This document shows positions 41,701-56,700 of a stretch of DNA of 64,000 nucleotides, piece by piece (position 1 is the stretch's first letter; every line of letters starts with the position of its first letter). The stretch covers positions 145,617 to 209,616 of the forward strand of contig CABFPE010000192.1 of the NCBI GenBank assembly GCA_900660155.1, given 5' to 3'. The stretch is from Hofstenia miamia. Taxonomy: Eukaryota > Xenacoelomorpha > Acoela > Hofsteniidae. Under the pieces are notes generated by a model. The model made no database searches. It saw only the letters and a program-made list of their open reading frames with translations, and was not told the origin of the DNA. Both the position numbers and the translations under genes were made by a program.

Positions 41701-44700
41701 TCCTAATGCATTTTGAATGCTTGTTTTTGAATAGTATTGATTGTATATTTATTAGAATATTTTATACAAATTCTTAAAACTTTTATTGGATTCAGTCGTA
41801 TGTGGCTTATGTTTAATTCAAATAACCATATAAAGTTATACATTCATTATATGTATTTTTCAACTTGCTTCTCTCTATTTGACGTAAATTCCACCTCAAT
41901 ATATTTATGTAAATATTATAAATAACTCAGAAGCGTAATTAGGTGGAATCTGTAATGTAAGCGAACGATTGGAAATCGAAAAAATAAATTGCCTACTGAA
42001 TTATTTCAATTTCCATCTACTGCACATATGCATTAATTTTATTGTAGTGTGATTTTGTCGCCTATTGACATTTCCGTCACTCAAACTTTGATATATAGCA
42101 ACAAAGCATTATTAAGGCTAATTTTCTTTTGTGTTTCTAAACTGGAGGTATTCCTCATTTCATGTGTGTAAAAACTGCATTCTTCTGTATATTCGTTTTA
42201 AGCAAGCCTAAATGCATTAGTTTCAAATCTTTCTTCAATTAATTCATTTCAATTATTCTTACCTATTTTGAAGTTTACAAATCGTGAGATATCTTCACAA
42301 CGATTGCTGACCGTTTTTGAATGTAATTGTAAAAATGTGTACATCTGAAGCGTACGATTTTCTATGAAAATTCTGATATTTTAAAAAGTTTCAAATTCTC
42401 TTGATACATAATATAATGTTCAGGCAGTGGCGTGCAGTACGCATATTAATTATAAAATTTATATGTTTGTATTGCATATGTTGCATATAACTTTAATTTC
42501 AAGGATATAAATCATTATCTAAAAAATTTACCAGATAATATAAATACAACATTTTATTTCCAGAAACAATTAGCAATGCTCACAATGCAATTGACGTTAT
42601 GTCGCTCAATTATCTTGAAGATCATCTTAGTAGTGTGAAAAATTTATAAGAAAAATCTTGACAAAATGACGAATTGAATCAGTGTATTACAGTTTATTAC
42701 AGATAGTCAATTTTAAAGGTTTTGAAACTGATCAATATAGGTTAGCCAAATACAAAAATTTACATCTGAATTTACTAAATTGACTGTATTTACTTCAACA
42801 TTTATTTATTTCTATTTTAATGTTATTTCTATGCATCCATTTTTGTAAATTAAGTGAAATTTTCTTGTGATTGTTAAGTAAAAAATCTAATTTTGAAAGT
42901 TACACTTTGATTGTCATGAATTATAAGTGATTTGGAGGCTAAATTGCAGTTCTAGTTTAAAATTTCAATCACCATTGTCGCCTCGACAATATAAATCATT
43001 GAACAATCCCGCGGTAAGATTTCCGCGGTCCTCTCCTAGTATTTTCGAATTTTGATTGGTTGGAGGTTTTGTCAATTACGTTAATAAAGTGTGATAAAGG
43101 AAGCGGCAGACAGTTGCGCGGACTGTTTTCAGTTGTAATTGAGAAACATTGATTTTTATCAATACCAATTATCACAATTAAGGTACAGTCGAGCAATTAT
43201 TACCACTCAAATTTAAGTACCGGTAATAGGATATTGATTATTATTGCTGTTCATAATATTAAATCAATTATTACAAAACTCATATAGTTCAATTGTTCAA
43301 CAAGAAACCTACCCAAAATACAGTATTTTACATTATTTAAATGACGAAAATGAATTCGTTTAATGTTTAGAATTTAAGAAAAAAAGGAAATTTAAAAGAA
43401 TTGGAAATTTATAAATATGTTGTGTAAGCACAAATATTTTTTCTTCATTTGTTCAAATAAATTTCAATGGGCAAGCGGCGCTTACCTTGCTTACCCTTAA
43501 TGCACGCCTCTGTGTTCAAGTAATCTGAGAGTAGCAACTAACTTTAATTAGATGGATCATCTAAGCGCATCGGAGCATGCTGTTTGCGGAGTTAGAGGTC
43601 GCGGCGTGCCTCAATGTCACTGATTCTAAAATGAAAATACAAGACGAGACAATGCCTTATCATGCGTGCTTTCCGATTTGTGATTTCTGTTGTATTTCGT
43701 GATGTATAGCCGTTTAAAAGTTTCTCAAGGCACCATAAAAAATTCTTTGGCAGTTTAAGGTTAAGTAAAATGCAGTCATCTAATTTTTCACAGATTTTCA
43801 TTAGACTTAGCTGGTAAAGAAAAGATTGAGATGAATTTTAGTTTTAAAATAATATCTGGTGAAGCGAGAACAGCTGGTTATCCGTGGTAAAATAGTTGAA
43901 ATTCCATTTGCAGTTTTAATCGTTGTTATTGATGAAAATAAGTATCTTATTCATAATAGTTTTAAAACTTCATGCGTTTTATTACCCTAAACAGTGACAT
44001 TTTATTCAGCTATACAGTTCAATATTAACAGACGGCGGTTAAAGTAATCATCCGAAATAAAGACACTCCAATTTCAAGAACAATTATTAGATTTCAAATT
44101 TATTTATTTGAAGTAGTTTATTATTGTTTATTTTTTATAATACAAACATGTATTAAAAATTTGTCTCCAGGTATACATTCGTTATTTTAGGATGTGAAAT
44201 TTTGTTTCTAGATGATTAATATTTAATGCAATGAAGGTCTGATATTTTGACGTTGTCATTCTATTTCTTAAAGTGCAGTGCATGTTTATTGCTTTTCAAA
44301 ATACACGTATTGTGCTTAACATTAAGCAAGCCAAGCAGTATATCCAATTATTTATAATTAACCTGCATTTGTTGAGTAAAAATTACATACATTGCGTTTC
44401 AATGAGGACACTTTTGTCTAGTAGCTTTGAAAGCTACAAATCAATAATTATATACTCCTGACTGTAAAGAAAAAACAAATATTTGAAGTTACATTTATAA
44501 TTTTAAGTGAAAATATTCATAAACAATGCTGCAAATATGATAAATCGTGAAGTAATTATGAATATACATGTACACTAACAAGGAACCAAATTACTTACTT
44601 CCTGTAACGTCTTACAGTAAATATTTAAATAAATGCCAATACAGTGTGTTGAAAAAAATAGGAACAGTTTGATAAATATAAAATAATTATTTTATGTATT

Positions 44701-47700
44701 AGCATTAATATAATTGTTGGAGTACTTAGTAAATTATGCTTATGTCACGTGAAAAAATTGCAAGCCAATTACAACAGAGAGTACTGGGAAAAATGTCAAA
44801 AATAGCAATTTTGAGTGGCGATACAAAATAGAAACGCATTGGGAAAAATGATTTATAAAATTCAATCCTGTTTTATAGGAAATCATGCCACAATATATTC
44901 GTGTACGATAGAAGATGTAACATTGTTAACTTAAAGAGATTACATAAGATATTTTCGCACAAATTTAACAATTATATGCTTCATGTTAGTGATTGTGTTA
45001 AGTTGTTTACCCTTTATTATGAATATCATGAACCATAATTCCCCATATATTTACGATTTTAGATATTTTAATCAATATCGGTATTCCATATCGTTACTAA
45101 AATTTGACTTAGTATGACATAAACATACTAACATTGCTAACTATTCCAACAATTATATTTATCATAATATATTAATTGGGTAGTATTTGATAATTATTTA
45201 ACTGTTTCTAATTCATGTTCTGCATTGTATATTATATGCTAACTAAAAATTTTTAATGAGAAGCACTAAATATGGAAAGTTTTGGGGAGTGTTCTTTACC
45301 ATGACAGACGGCACATTTCATAGAAAATTTTTTTGTAATTCCTAGTAAATTTCAATCACAATCCACTTTTATGTGTAATATCGGAATTTGACAGTTTGCA
45401 GATGCTGTATGAGTTGATTAAAATATGCATTCTCAAGTTCCAAAAATACAAATAACAGTGATGTAACTTTCTACCATAGATGTTATCATCAGCAAACGAA
45501 ATGATATATTAATTTTCACTTGCAGACCTACCATTGCTGTCATTTTTCTTAAAGCATAAATCAATTTGATTAGCAACACGGAAGATTTTAAAAAAGAGGG
45601 CTTAAGATCGGCACTAGATATGTTTAAGTAGTTTTGCACAATTTTGTCATGAGTGAAACGCAATAGGTTATTTGTGTTCTATTCCGTGTATATAACATAT
45701 TTAATAAAACAATTTTAAACAAAACAATCTTATCTATATACAAGTAAAGTCATGAATTTTCATATTGCTAGCTTATCTAAATTTCTGTAGACATCAATTT
45801 AAATAACAGGAAATGACATTTTTGTCCTCTTGAACAAATGCGGGTGAAGAATTGCATCTAAATTGATAAAAACAAAAGTATTTATTTCCAACGCTTTCAC
45901 TACAATGCAACTTCATATTTCAATGTTAGCGATTCTTTACCTAAACACAACACTGATCTTAGTGAGAATTTTAACAATGCTTCAATAAAAATACATAATG
46001 TCTTAACCAACTATTGTAGAATTAAACTCTTCATTTTATTATACTTTCAATTCCATAAAGAATGCCCATTGATACAATGCGTTGTAATTGTACACTTTTG
46101 TAAGCTAAATTCTATTTACTTCCATTTGGCTATAATTTTTTTCTTGATGAATTTAAAAGTAAAACTTTAAAGTCATTCTACTACAACAGGTGACCAACAT
46201 TGTTGAAACACACATCATTAAAAGATCAAATCAATATAATCTATTAAAAAACAATTTTATCTCAAACGCATTATGCTTAACTAAATCTAAATAACAATTT
46301 CAATTTACCACGCTCTTATATTGTTACATATATATTATTTTGTAATTTTTATTGTGGCTGAAGATGCATTTTAAAAACGAATTAAATTTTAATATATATG
46401 GAATTGGGTTGGGCCTAAAGTTTGGTCGGGCTGGTGCGAGCCGGGCAGGGCTTGGGTCCAATGTTTTAATTGGTATTTGAAATACAAGAAAATATTCACT
46501 TGAAAACTTACACTTAATGATAAAACGTACGATTGCAATACTGAAAACATTCCGAAAGAAATTGGTATTAACAGTAAACAGCCTAGCGTCCATTTTAGAG
46601 GATAAAACGTTTTCCACATTTACAAAGAATTTTCTCCAAACCTATTTCCAAATTTGAAAATCTTGGGGCATAGGTAGGTCTATTGGGGAACATACATTAA
46701 TGCAATTTTGAAAATTTCTGGTAAAGCTTATTGCTGTGGCAGAGATTGTTGAATAGATTAACAAGTTTTCCTAGAAATTTTTGAAAAAGATTTAAGTTCT
46801 CTCTATACTTAGTGTTAATGTATTTGGAAGGTTTTGAGCCCCTGGAGGCAACAAAGACCTTTAACTGTTTCTTAATATGTGCATAGATATTCCAAACTCA
46901 TTGAGGCGTGCCGTGCGCAAAGTCCCTCGATGGGACAAGGCGCGGTACTCTCCTCTATCATGTGGTGCTTTCAGATTGAACACACCATTAATAGTTTTTG
47001 AGCTATAAGCGTTTAAATTTTTTTATAGGATCATGAAAATTTTGTAGAAATCACCAGGCTGTTTAGGGTTAAAAAAAATTGCGCTGGTTCATTCAATTTT
47101 TGAAACTCTATTTCTAAAATTTATTTTTTAGTGTTGTACTTATATCTACTTTTCGATGAGTTAAAAATTTGATAAATATTTTAAACTCTTGTCAATAAGC
47201 ACTAAAAACCCACTGTAATTATTTCTAAAGCTTAAGTAAAATTAAACCAATTAAATAAATTTTATATACAAATCTTACTATACTACTTCCCCATATAAAC
47301 TGAATTGAAGCACCCAATATTTTATTTTTATTTGCAAAAATGAAATCCTTTCCATTGCCAAATAGGGTTAAAAGCATTTTTTAGTTTATTTGTGCTGCTG
47401 TACATATTTGTTTCATTAAACAGTACTATTGATTTTGATTGAAATTCGCTATAACGCTTTATGTTACTTACAATTTTTGTTGTCTGATGTTATTTACACT
47501 TATTTCATTTGACTAATTTTAAAATGAGTTTTGTTAAAGTTATTACACCTTAATTCAACATCCTGAAAATAGATTTTCATTACTTAACTTGTCTAAACAT
47601 ATTCATAATTTCTTTATTTGACCTCCTACTTCCTCTATATATGTTCCTCTTATTAGTTTGCGTTTATATGACATTTAAAAGTAGTTACCTTCCGCAAATT

Positions 47701-50700
47701 TTTTCACCCAAACATTTACAAGCTTCACGCATATCTCGTCTAAATGATGAACTAGTAACCCAAAACACCAATGGGTTAGACACGTAAAATAAAAGATTGA
47801 GAAACCTAGCGACTGGCAGTATGTATTTACAACGCGGTAGGATTGTTAGCGGAATGTCCTTCTTGATGCTTGACATCATTTGGAGTGTTTCCACCAGACA
47901 GTACGGTGCGCGCAGTAAAACAAATGATAGGCCAACAATAACAACATTAAATGCAATTCTCCTTTGATTTGACAGCTTTTCTAAAGTAATTATTTAAACT
48001 AAAATTTATTCTGGCTATAGATTAGATGCTTTTGTTAATTCAGGCAAGCTGATTCAAAATCTCAAGTCTCTTTTTGTCTATCACCCCAGAGTGCTTCGAG
48101 ATTTTGAATTGTGAATTTAAAAATCATACAAAAATTACATATTTTTTGTATTATATGTGTTTGTAAAAATTAAAAGGAGATTTCAAGAGTTGTTGGCTCA
48201 TACTATTTTGACCTGTGGTTGCGTCCACGAATACAGATTTTCCGCGGATTATTTTTGCATTTTCTGTGCCACAAACATGAAATTTTCTAAATTTTAGTAT
48301 TGCTATATTGATGTAATTAGGCATCGTTAGATTTTAATCGCGATTAATCCTATGAAAAAAAATTTTGGCGATAGATTAATCGTAATCGCTGCTGCCAGGA
48401 GATTAATAATCGCGATTAATCGTCGATTAATCTACTTCTGATTAAAAATATTCAAGATACAATATATCAATTGAAAAATATTCAAAATAGAAAATATCAA
48501 CTATTATTGTTATTTGAGATTATTTCCTGAAGTCATTTTACTCCACATGTGCTTGTTAGGGGAAAGAAATATTTGGATCTCTAAGTTGAGGGGTAATAAA
48601 CGATTTTGGTAATCAAATAGAGCATAACCAGGTTTGTTGAACAGTCTCTCAACCTGGCGTGATAAAATCAAGGATTCTTATATATAGAATTAGGCGACAT
48701 CCTACGCTTCCTAAGTATGTTAGATGCCTAATCATCACGCTCTTCTTCTATGCCCGGTGTTAAGGTTTTCTTTTGTAATCATCCCTAGTTGAAAAATCTT
48801 TAAAAACTTTGCAGAAACTTCAATTTACATTAAAATCTTTGAAGAAATTGCAGATCTTTAAAGAAAAGTAATTTTTTAATTCAAGATCTTTAAAGATGCG
48901 CAATTCTTGTATAAAATTAAAGAAATTACAGGTTTTTAAAGAATATAAATTTCTGGTTAAAAATCAAAGAAACTGCAGATAATTATTTTATGTTGAACAG
49001 TTATAAGTTTTAGTAGCATATATGTTTCTAGGTTTGACTTAGCAACATATAATTTCTTTATCATATTATAAGACTTTAGAAATACCATACATTTAGCAAA
49101 TATTTCAAACATATAAATATTTGGTTAAGTTTTGCAAGTAGAAATTCAAGAATTCCTCATAGCATCATTTGATGTGTGAAATGTAGAAAATTTCCAGGGA
49201 ATAAAATGCATTGATTGCATGCATAGAATTTCTCTTTCTATAAACATTGAAATTATACATGTTTTATTATGAGATGGTTATACATGGTTATATGGATATA
49301 TATACACATAAATAATTTTAATGACTCATTTAAAATATTCGCCCAATCTCAATGACATATGAGTGTCCTTAGCAAATCGCGGTTTTGCTAATAATAATTA
49401 ATCTTAAAACAGTGTATCACGCAGAATAAAATCATTGATGACACAAGAATAGTGGCCATAGATAAGATCAAACCGAAAATGACAACACGCAACTGAATGC
49501 ATAAGCATCAACTTAATTAGAATAATCTAGATTAATCGAGCATGCTGTTTACGATTAATCTAATCTACTTGACCAGCACGATAGATTAATCAATTAGATT
49601 AATCTCGATTAATCGCGTTGCCGATTAATCATGTTGGATCCCTGGTTTTAATTAATGGTACGTTTGCGTTATCCCCCTTCCATATTAAATAATTGCAAAA
49701 ATATGCTAGTTTTTAAATATAATAATTATAGACCTAACCTAAACCTCTTCCCCAACCGTAACAATAAACCAAACCATAACCATAACCCTAACCTAAGTCA
49801 ACCCGCACCTTAGTCCTAACCCTATTCCAAACCAAAAATGCTTTCTTTGTACACATGTTAAAAAAATTTTCCAATTTATGAATGAGTGAAAATCTGTATT
49901 CCTTATTTTGTCGTAATAGTAGCGCAGCATTGACATAATTGTTTGTGTCACAGAGCTTATATTGTGAGATCAGGCTTGACAACGAGTCGAGCCGAGCTTG
50001 AGTAGAGTATTGGATATACAACGAGCCTTTTTGGGAAAAGCAAATTTTTAATACTGTTTGTTACTTTGATTATGCAGATTTTTCTTATTTTTTATTCAAT
50101 TTGCCTTTCTTATAATCTAATTTTAGAAATGTTTATTAAATAATAGGAAGAGCTATGTAAACAATTCTGAGAGCGCAATATTTTTAAAAAACTAATGAAC
50201 TGAAACGAGCCTAATTGAAAGATTTTGCGTGGCGAGCCAAGCCGAGCCGAACTTCCTCAAACTTAAAACGAGCTGAGCTTAAATTTGCAGCTGACAATTT
50301 CTGTTAAAATTCAATAAAATGTAACTTCATACGTATAGCAATAAACTCACAGGTTTTTACTTTTGTAAAAATAAAAACCATTCTCCATTTTTATAGCTGG
50401 TATTTTGTAAAAAATGTAGTATCAGAATTGATTTTCTTAAATTGTATCTATGTTGAGGCTTATGGTAAAATGAAATCATTAATATTTATTTCAATGCTGT
50501 TTTTCCATTACCCTGACATTTACAGTTATGAATTACCCCCGCGCACACTGCCGTTAAGTTAAGTGAATTGCTAAGTTAAGGTTCAGCTAATTCCGTCCCA
50601 CAGCCGTTAAGATAACCTTAACGTAAGCGTTAACGGCAGTGTGCGACGGAATTTCCTAAGTTAAGGCTAACCGCAACGCGAACCTTAACGGTTTTTCTAA

Positions 50701-53700
50701 GTGCTGCGGTTTCGTTAAGTTGAGGTTTTTTGATAACTGATTTTGACAATATTTAAATAGAATTTGTATATGCATTAATAAATTTGCATAAACCAACAGC
50801 GGAAATTAACATGCCAATCCGGTGACGATTATATTGTAATTGAGTAGCGTCAATAACATATGCCCACGTTTAATAAAAACAATTTGTTTAGAGAAAACCA
50901 GTGATTTCATTGATTAAAACAGCGAGATTTCATTCACGCTACAAGTGCAAATATTGTTTTAAAACAAAGTTTTTTGAATATAAGTTGGCTTTAAAAAAAA
51001 TTAGTCGTTTTCCACTTTGTTTAAATAGAATGGCATTATTTCGTGTAGTAAAATTTTTTAACAAATATATATATGTAGAATGGCAAAATAATTTACACGA
51101 TTAAATAAATTATGTACATGATTCGGAACCCTCTGTTTATACACGAAATTATTGGAGTTACATTGCTTACAAAATTAAACATTTAATACATATATTAATT
51201 AATTATTGAGTTATACAGTAGCATAGATTCAATTTTTAACTCGTGTGGTTATTGCATGTTAAACCATATCAAAGTTTAATATTCGTAATTGAAATTTTAT
51301 TAAGTATAATACACATTTGTTAATCAACAACCAAATTGACCATATCCATCTAAATTCACTAGCAATAGACACTTTATGTACAAGCTAGAGGAAAGTCCAA
51401 AAAAGTTAAATAATACAATATTGAATAATTACTGAACATTCGGTTAAAATCTAAGTCAAACCCTCTAAACTATATAGATTAAATCAAAATAATTATTTTT
51501 TCAAGAAACATATAGTTAAAAACAAAAATATTAAATCAAGATACACTATTTTGTTGTTTTTTGTATTCAATAAATACGATGTAAATATCTCTTTGAGATT
51601 TGCGCTGTGCAATTTTAGCTGTATCACAATTTGCAAGTTTCTAAATTCTCCAAGTAAAATTACAAATTGAACGAACGGTAAAAAACCGGCTGGCAGTTAT
51701 TAGATATTGCCGAGAGTAAATTTCCCACTTTTTAGTTTAGGGTCGATTCCAATTTTATCTACATGCAGAGATTCAAATTTGAATTTGAGAAAGTTCAATC
51801 ATTTTGAGAGATTTTATAATTTTCCTAGAAAGTTTTTTGACTACCTGTAAATTATTGGTATGTTTTCGAATGGTGCAAAACCTCAACTACATTTAGTGTA
51901 TATGATTCAAATATGTAAAAATTACTAAATATAATTTAACTAGCATTTGTTCTGAAAAAACATAATATACATATATAATTTAATAGGATCTAATGTACAT
52001 TTTGAACTAAATTTATTAAATAATTGTGAATACTATTTATCAACAAAACTAACAAATGCCTATCAAATTCAAACATAGGACAAGAGATCCATGATTTGTG
52101 TGTTCAAAGTAGGCAGACATCGTGTTTTTGCAATTATGAGATTGTTTACAAACCTTTATTTAACGGCAGTGTGAGTGCGACACCCTCTTGATTAAAGAGG
52201 ACTTACACCTCGATTTTAACCTTAACTTAAGAAATACTTAAGAAATATTTATATAGATGTATAAGATTTTAATTTCATATTTGACAATAATGCCGTATTT
52301 GAAAAAAAATTATTTTCTTATTGAAAAGCGGTTGTATTAAGAACTGTTTTTGAATTTATTCTATCAATTTTAGATTTTCCTATTTTTCTCATTTTTTTCT
52401 TAAATTGTTTTAACTAACCTTGCTCTTCAGGAATGCTGTTTTCTTTATCTTGCTTAAGAGCTTGGATCATTAGTCTCCTCTGTAATTGATTAACCATACA
52501 AATGGCGCAGACACAGACTGTGATAAGTATGAACGTCTCCAATAATAGAATCACCGCGTATACGAGACCAGTGACAATATCTAGAGATCCTGCAAGTCTG
52601 TTTGACAAAAGTTCGTTGTGGGTTAAAAAATAGAATATCAGCGTTAATAGAGTCTGTAAAGATGATGCTAAGAACAACTAAAATGTTTTTCATCAATTGT
52701 ATGAATTATTCTCATTTATATAATTTCGATGCCCGGCCTTACGTCGGCCATACCGAATATGATTTTCTAAAGCTATTAATTTGCATATTGAAATGATCGA
52801 ACGTTTTGTTTTTTGAAAAATTTGATTCATACAAGTGTAATCTAAGATGTCTTTTACATTCAAAGAAAAATGTATAGAATCAAAGATATTGTTTTAATTG
52901 TTTCAAAACCTAGTAATATTGATAGTGTGCAAATGCTTAAAATCGTATCAAATTTTTTACAAAATTTGAACTTTTTAAAACACAAATGTATTTTTAAGCA
53001 TTTTATCTAATATTTTTCAAGAGAATATGCACTAAAATTGAATACATTATGTATTTCAAATTATAGGGTTTCCCTTGAAGAAATGTATTACATGCCCTAG
53101 TTCTTAGAGCAAATGTTAATGAAAAACAAAAAAGCGCCTGTCTATGTTCTCTGAAATGTATTTCACTGCTTATATGCTGAGCACTATTACCAATGTCAGT
53201 TTGACTTTGTTTGTCCCTATTTCATGATAGTTAACAGGTTGCCACAACAGACTATTCAGGCAAATGTGATGTTTGTATACGAGTATACCTATTAATGAAT
53301 AGATTAAATTTCATGTCAAGAACTGGGGGAAAATCAACTTGGCACAGTCAATACAAAATTAGCTGCTGTTTAAAAAGGAACAGCATTGAAGAAAAACAAA
53401 GAAAACAGTAAGTGATACACATGCACATCCTTTGGATGAAGAAGCGTTTTCAACAATTTTGAACATTAAAATCTGTTTTTGAAGCTATGATATCATTATT
53501 GAATAACAATTACATTTCATATAAATATAAGATCGATACTATTTTATCCACTATGCAAGCAAAATTTTCTTTAGTAATAGTATGTTGTATTTTTAAGAGA
53601 TTTCTTTGCAGTAGCACGATAAAAGAGCAAATTTTTGTACATATTTAATGGCATGGGATTAAGTAACGTACAAAATTATTACATAAAGGCATTATGCGTC

Positions 53701-56700
53701 AAATTATATGTATTTTGTTGAAAATCTTTATAAAATTCAGAAAAAATCAAACATTCAAAAATGCAAATTTCTTGCTAAAATCGATGAAATTGGAAAATTA
53801 CGAAAAATTGTGCTGGATTTTGAGAAGTTACACAAATTTTTCTTGTAATTTTGGAGTAGGTTCGTGGTGGTGAAGTCCACCCATAGTGGTGAATTTGAAT
53901 AGAAAAATTTGATGCTCTTTATTGAATACAAAGCAATTTCATTTGTAATTTTTTGCACTATATTAATGAACTATTCTTATTTTAAGGGGCGGGCCCCTTC
54001 GGCCCCCTCTGTATTCCCCCTGTGTGGATGTGTACTAGTGTCACCGCCAAAATGAATTTTATCTTTTGCTTGCCTCTTTTATTCTTAAATCTATTCAATT
54101 AATTCGTTACATTTGCAACATTTTGAGTGGCAAGCCAAGCTAGACTCAGATTATTTTTGCTCATCATCTATATTGAAAACATGTTTTATCCCACGGGCTT
54201 ACTAATATTTTAGGTAGTTCAAAAAAGAAAATGAACAATTTCATTGGTTTGAGACAATATTGTATACAACAAATCATTTAAAATTGCTTCTGAGAAAACA
54301 CGCTTTATTGTGAAAGAACAATTGCACGCAGGGGTGTACTCGAGGGGGTGCCCCCTTGTTATATGTATATTAGTAGTCGACTTTTGGATTTTATTTGTTG
54401 AGAATATAAATTATAGTCAAAATATATCATAAAAATACAAAATTTAAGATAAGAGCCCCCCTTGTTAATTACTTAGGAGTACAGCCCTGATTGCACGTAT
54501 ATTAGCCCTAATGTAAAATGGGACTAAAAATATTAGTGTGTTCCCTTCTGTAGTTAACGGTAGTATTTGGATAAAATGATCAAATGTTAATTATATAAAG
54601 CCATTATAAGTACATTTCATAATTAATTTAAGTCATTTCGTAATTTAAGGGCAGACCGATCCCCGAATTATTTTCTATAGTGCAGTGCGGATCCATTCAC
54701 TACATCGTTGGGTTTTTAAAAAGGATTTTTGGAATTAATGTTTCATAGGATTATAAACAAAAACATTTTTTCATAATCAGGATATGTTGTTTATATTTTA
54801 TTTGTATAATTATGAGTAAGTAAGGTTGGAAAATGATGCGGATTGAGTAAACAAATTCTAGTGTGTGGATATTGAGAGGGCAAATTTTATTCTTGAAGTA
54901 CACATAATATTGATTCTTTACTGCTAAAACGCAAAATTTTTAGTTTATGCAGCGAGTTAGCCAAAATGTTTGATTCGAATACACTTATTTGAATAAAAAT
55001 CAGTACCCATGTACACTCTTAATTCTAAAACAGGGTTGGCCTGAAGTTAGGTTTGATCGATACACGTCTTGCTGAGTTTGTAGAGAGCACATCGAATCTA
55101 GTTTTTGCGCTTCAAGCATTGATAGCCGAACAGGATTTCCTAAGTTATCTATTAAAATTAGTAATTTCTAAACTCTTATTATGCTTCCGATGCCGTATCA
55201 TATTTGATATTTTTAAAATTGAAATTTAAAATAATGAAATGTTTGATTTATTCAAAGGTTCATTTAAAAAGGTTTCAAGGCAAAGACTTTGTTCAGTCGT
55301 TGCGTTTTTTGTTCCACTTTCAAGGTAATGTAGAACCGTATTAAAAATTCTTAATAAAGGATTTTTAACTGCGACGAGGAAGTAATAAAATACGTTCACA
55401 CACATGAACAAACAAGATATAAGCTTTATTTATTCAAGTGCTTGTTAGATCAGTAGTTATGTCCTCTAACTTTTGGCCAGCCCTGTGTATTTGTTTTCCA
55501 AAATATCTTACAATTGCTATTCCTATTTTAATGGTTGTTAAAGTCACTATCTTCTTGTAACTGAAAGGATGACAAATTGCGATGTAGCAGCTAGCTGTTT
55601 TCAGGAGTAGAACCAACTGACAGAAAATTGAAGGTAGATAGAAAAATATACAGTCAACAACCCAAACCAACGAAAGATTTCCTATGAAAATGTTATCAAT
55701 TTAATATATTTGTAATAATAAATAGTTAAATAGAATTTGTAGTTTGTAAACAGGAGATCATTTAAGTAGACATTTATCACTTTAAATGTTTAAATTACGC
55801 TAACTTTAGAAAGCAAATTAATCTTTCAATTTAGAAATTTGAGGAATTGTCGGAAATTACAGAGATGGAAAAGGGCCGGGTGGAAGTTTTAGAAATCACG
55901 TTTTGAATAACAAGCAAACTAGTTTTAATTTTGAGCTTTTGTTAGTTTAACATTTGGATTCATTGCGCTAACCACTGCTTATAAACTAAAAGTATGGTTA
56001 AAGTCTGCAGTTAAATTTTTGTTGAAAATGGGTAATTAATAAATTTCATTTGCCCACAACTTCATTACGGGCAAAAACTGATCGGTCCGGCTGGGAGTAA
56101 AAAATTTCAGTCCTTGTCCATCACATATTTTTAATTACATCCTCATCTATTTTGGCTTAACTCATATCTTTATGGTTTTAAACTCACATACGCTTTATGT
56201 AACGCACAGTATCAAAAACTATCTTATTCAGAGATTGCAATTATAAAGCACCCTTGTTTTAAAACACGTTTTAAAACATACTTTAATACGACTGTTTTTT
56301 ATTGATGTTTTTTAAGTGTTTTTTATTATGACAACAGCGCGTAAAATTTCAGAGGTTTAATGTTGATGTCGTTTGTGCCAAGCTCTGCTTCAATAGAAAG
56401 GGGCTTCAGCATTATGGGACTCACGCAGATGGAGCTGCGAAATCGTCTTTCGTATGAAAAACTCTAAAAATTTACTTTTATCCAAACAGTCATGAAGAAA
56501 AAATAATGCATTTCATGTGTAATCGTTTTTTCTTATTAATTGCTCAAGTGTTTTAAAACATCTGTTTTTAATATAAAAAAAACTTTTAAAATGTTTTTTA
56601 TGTATAAGAAACGTTCTTTTTCAATCCTGATATTATTCAATTTCACCGCTCTATCGAAACTTTCACATTCTATATTTATTACTCTCATTATCACATAATC

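Noticed and set aside
45433-45663. 76-codon minus-strand ORF near the GPCR gene, considered as an extra GPCR exon
   Set aside because: No TM pattern matching the missing parts, and the GPCR already reads to a stop at 47685.
55031-55485. cagggttggcctg...ttggccagccctg as a possible hAT pair
   Set aside because: The 8-bp flanks ttctaaaa and tgtatttg do not match, so the pairing may be chance.
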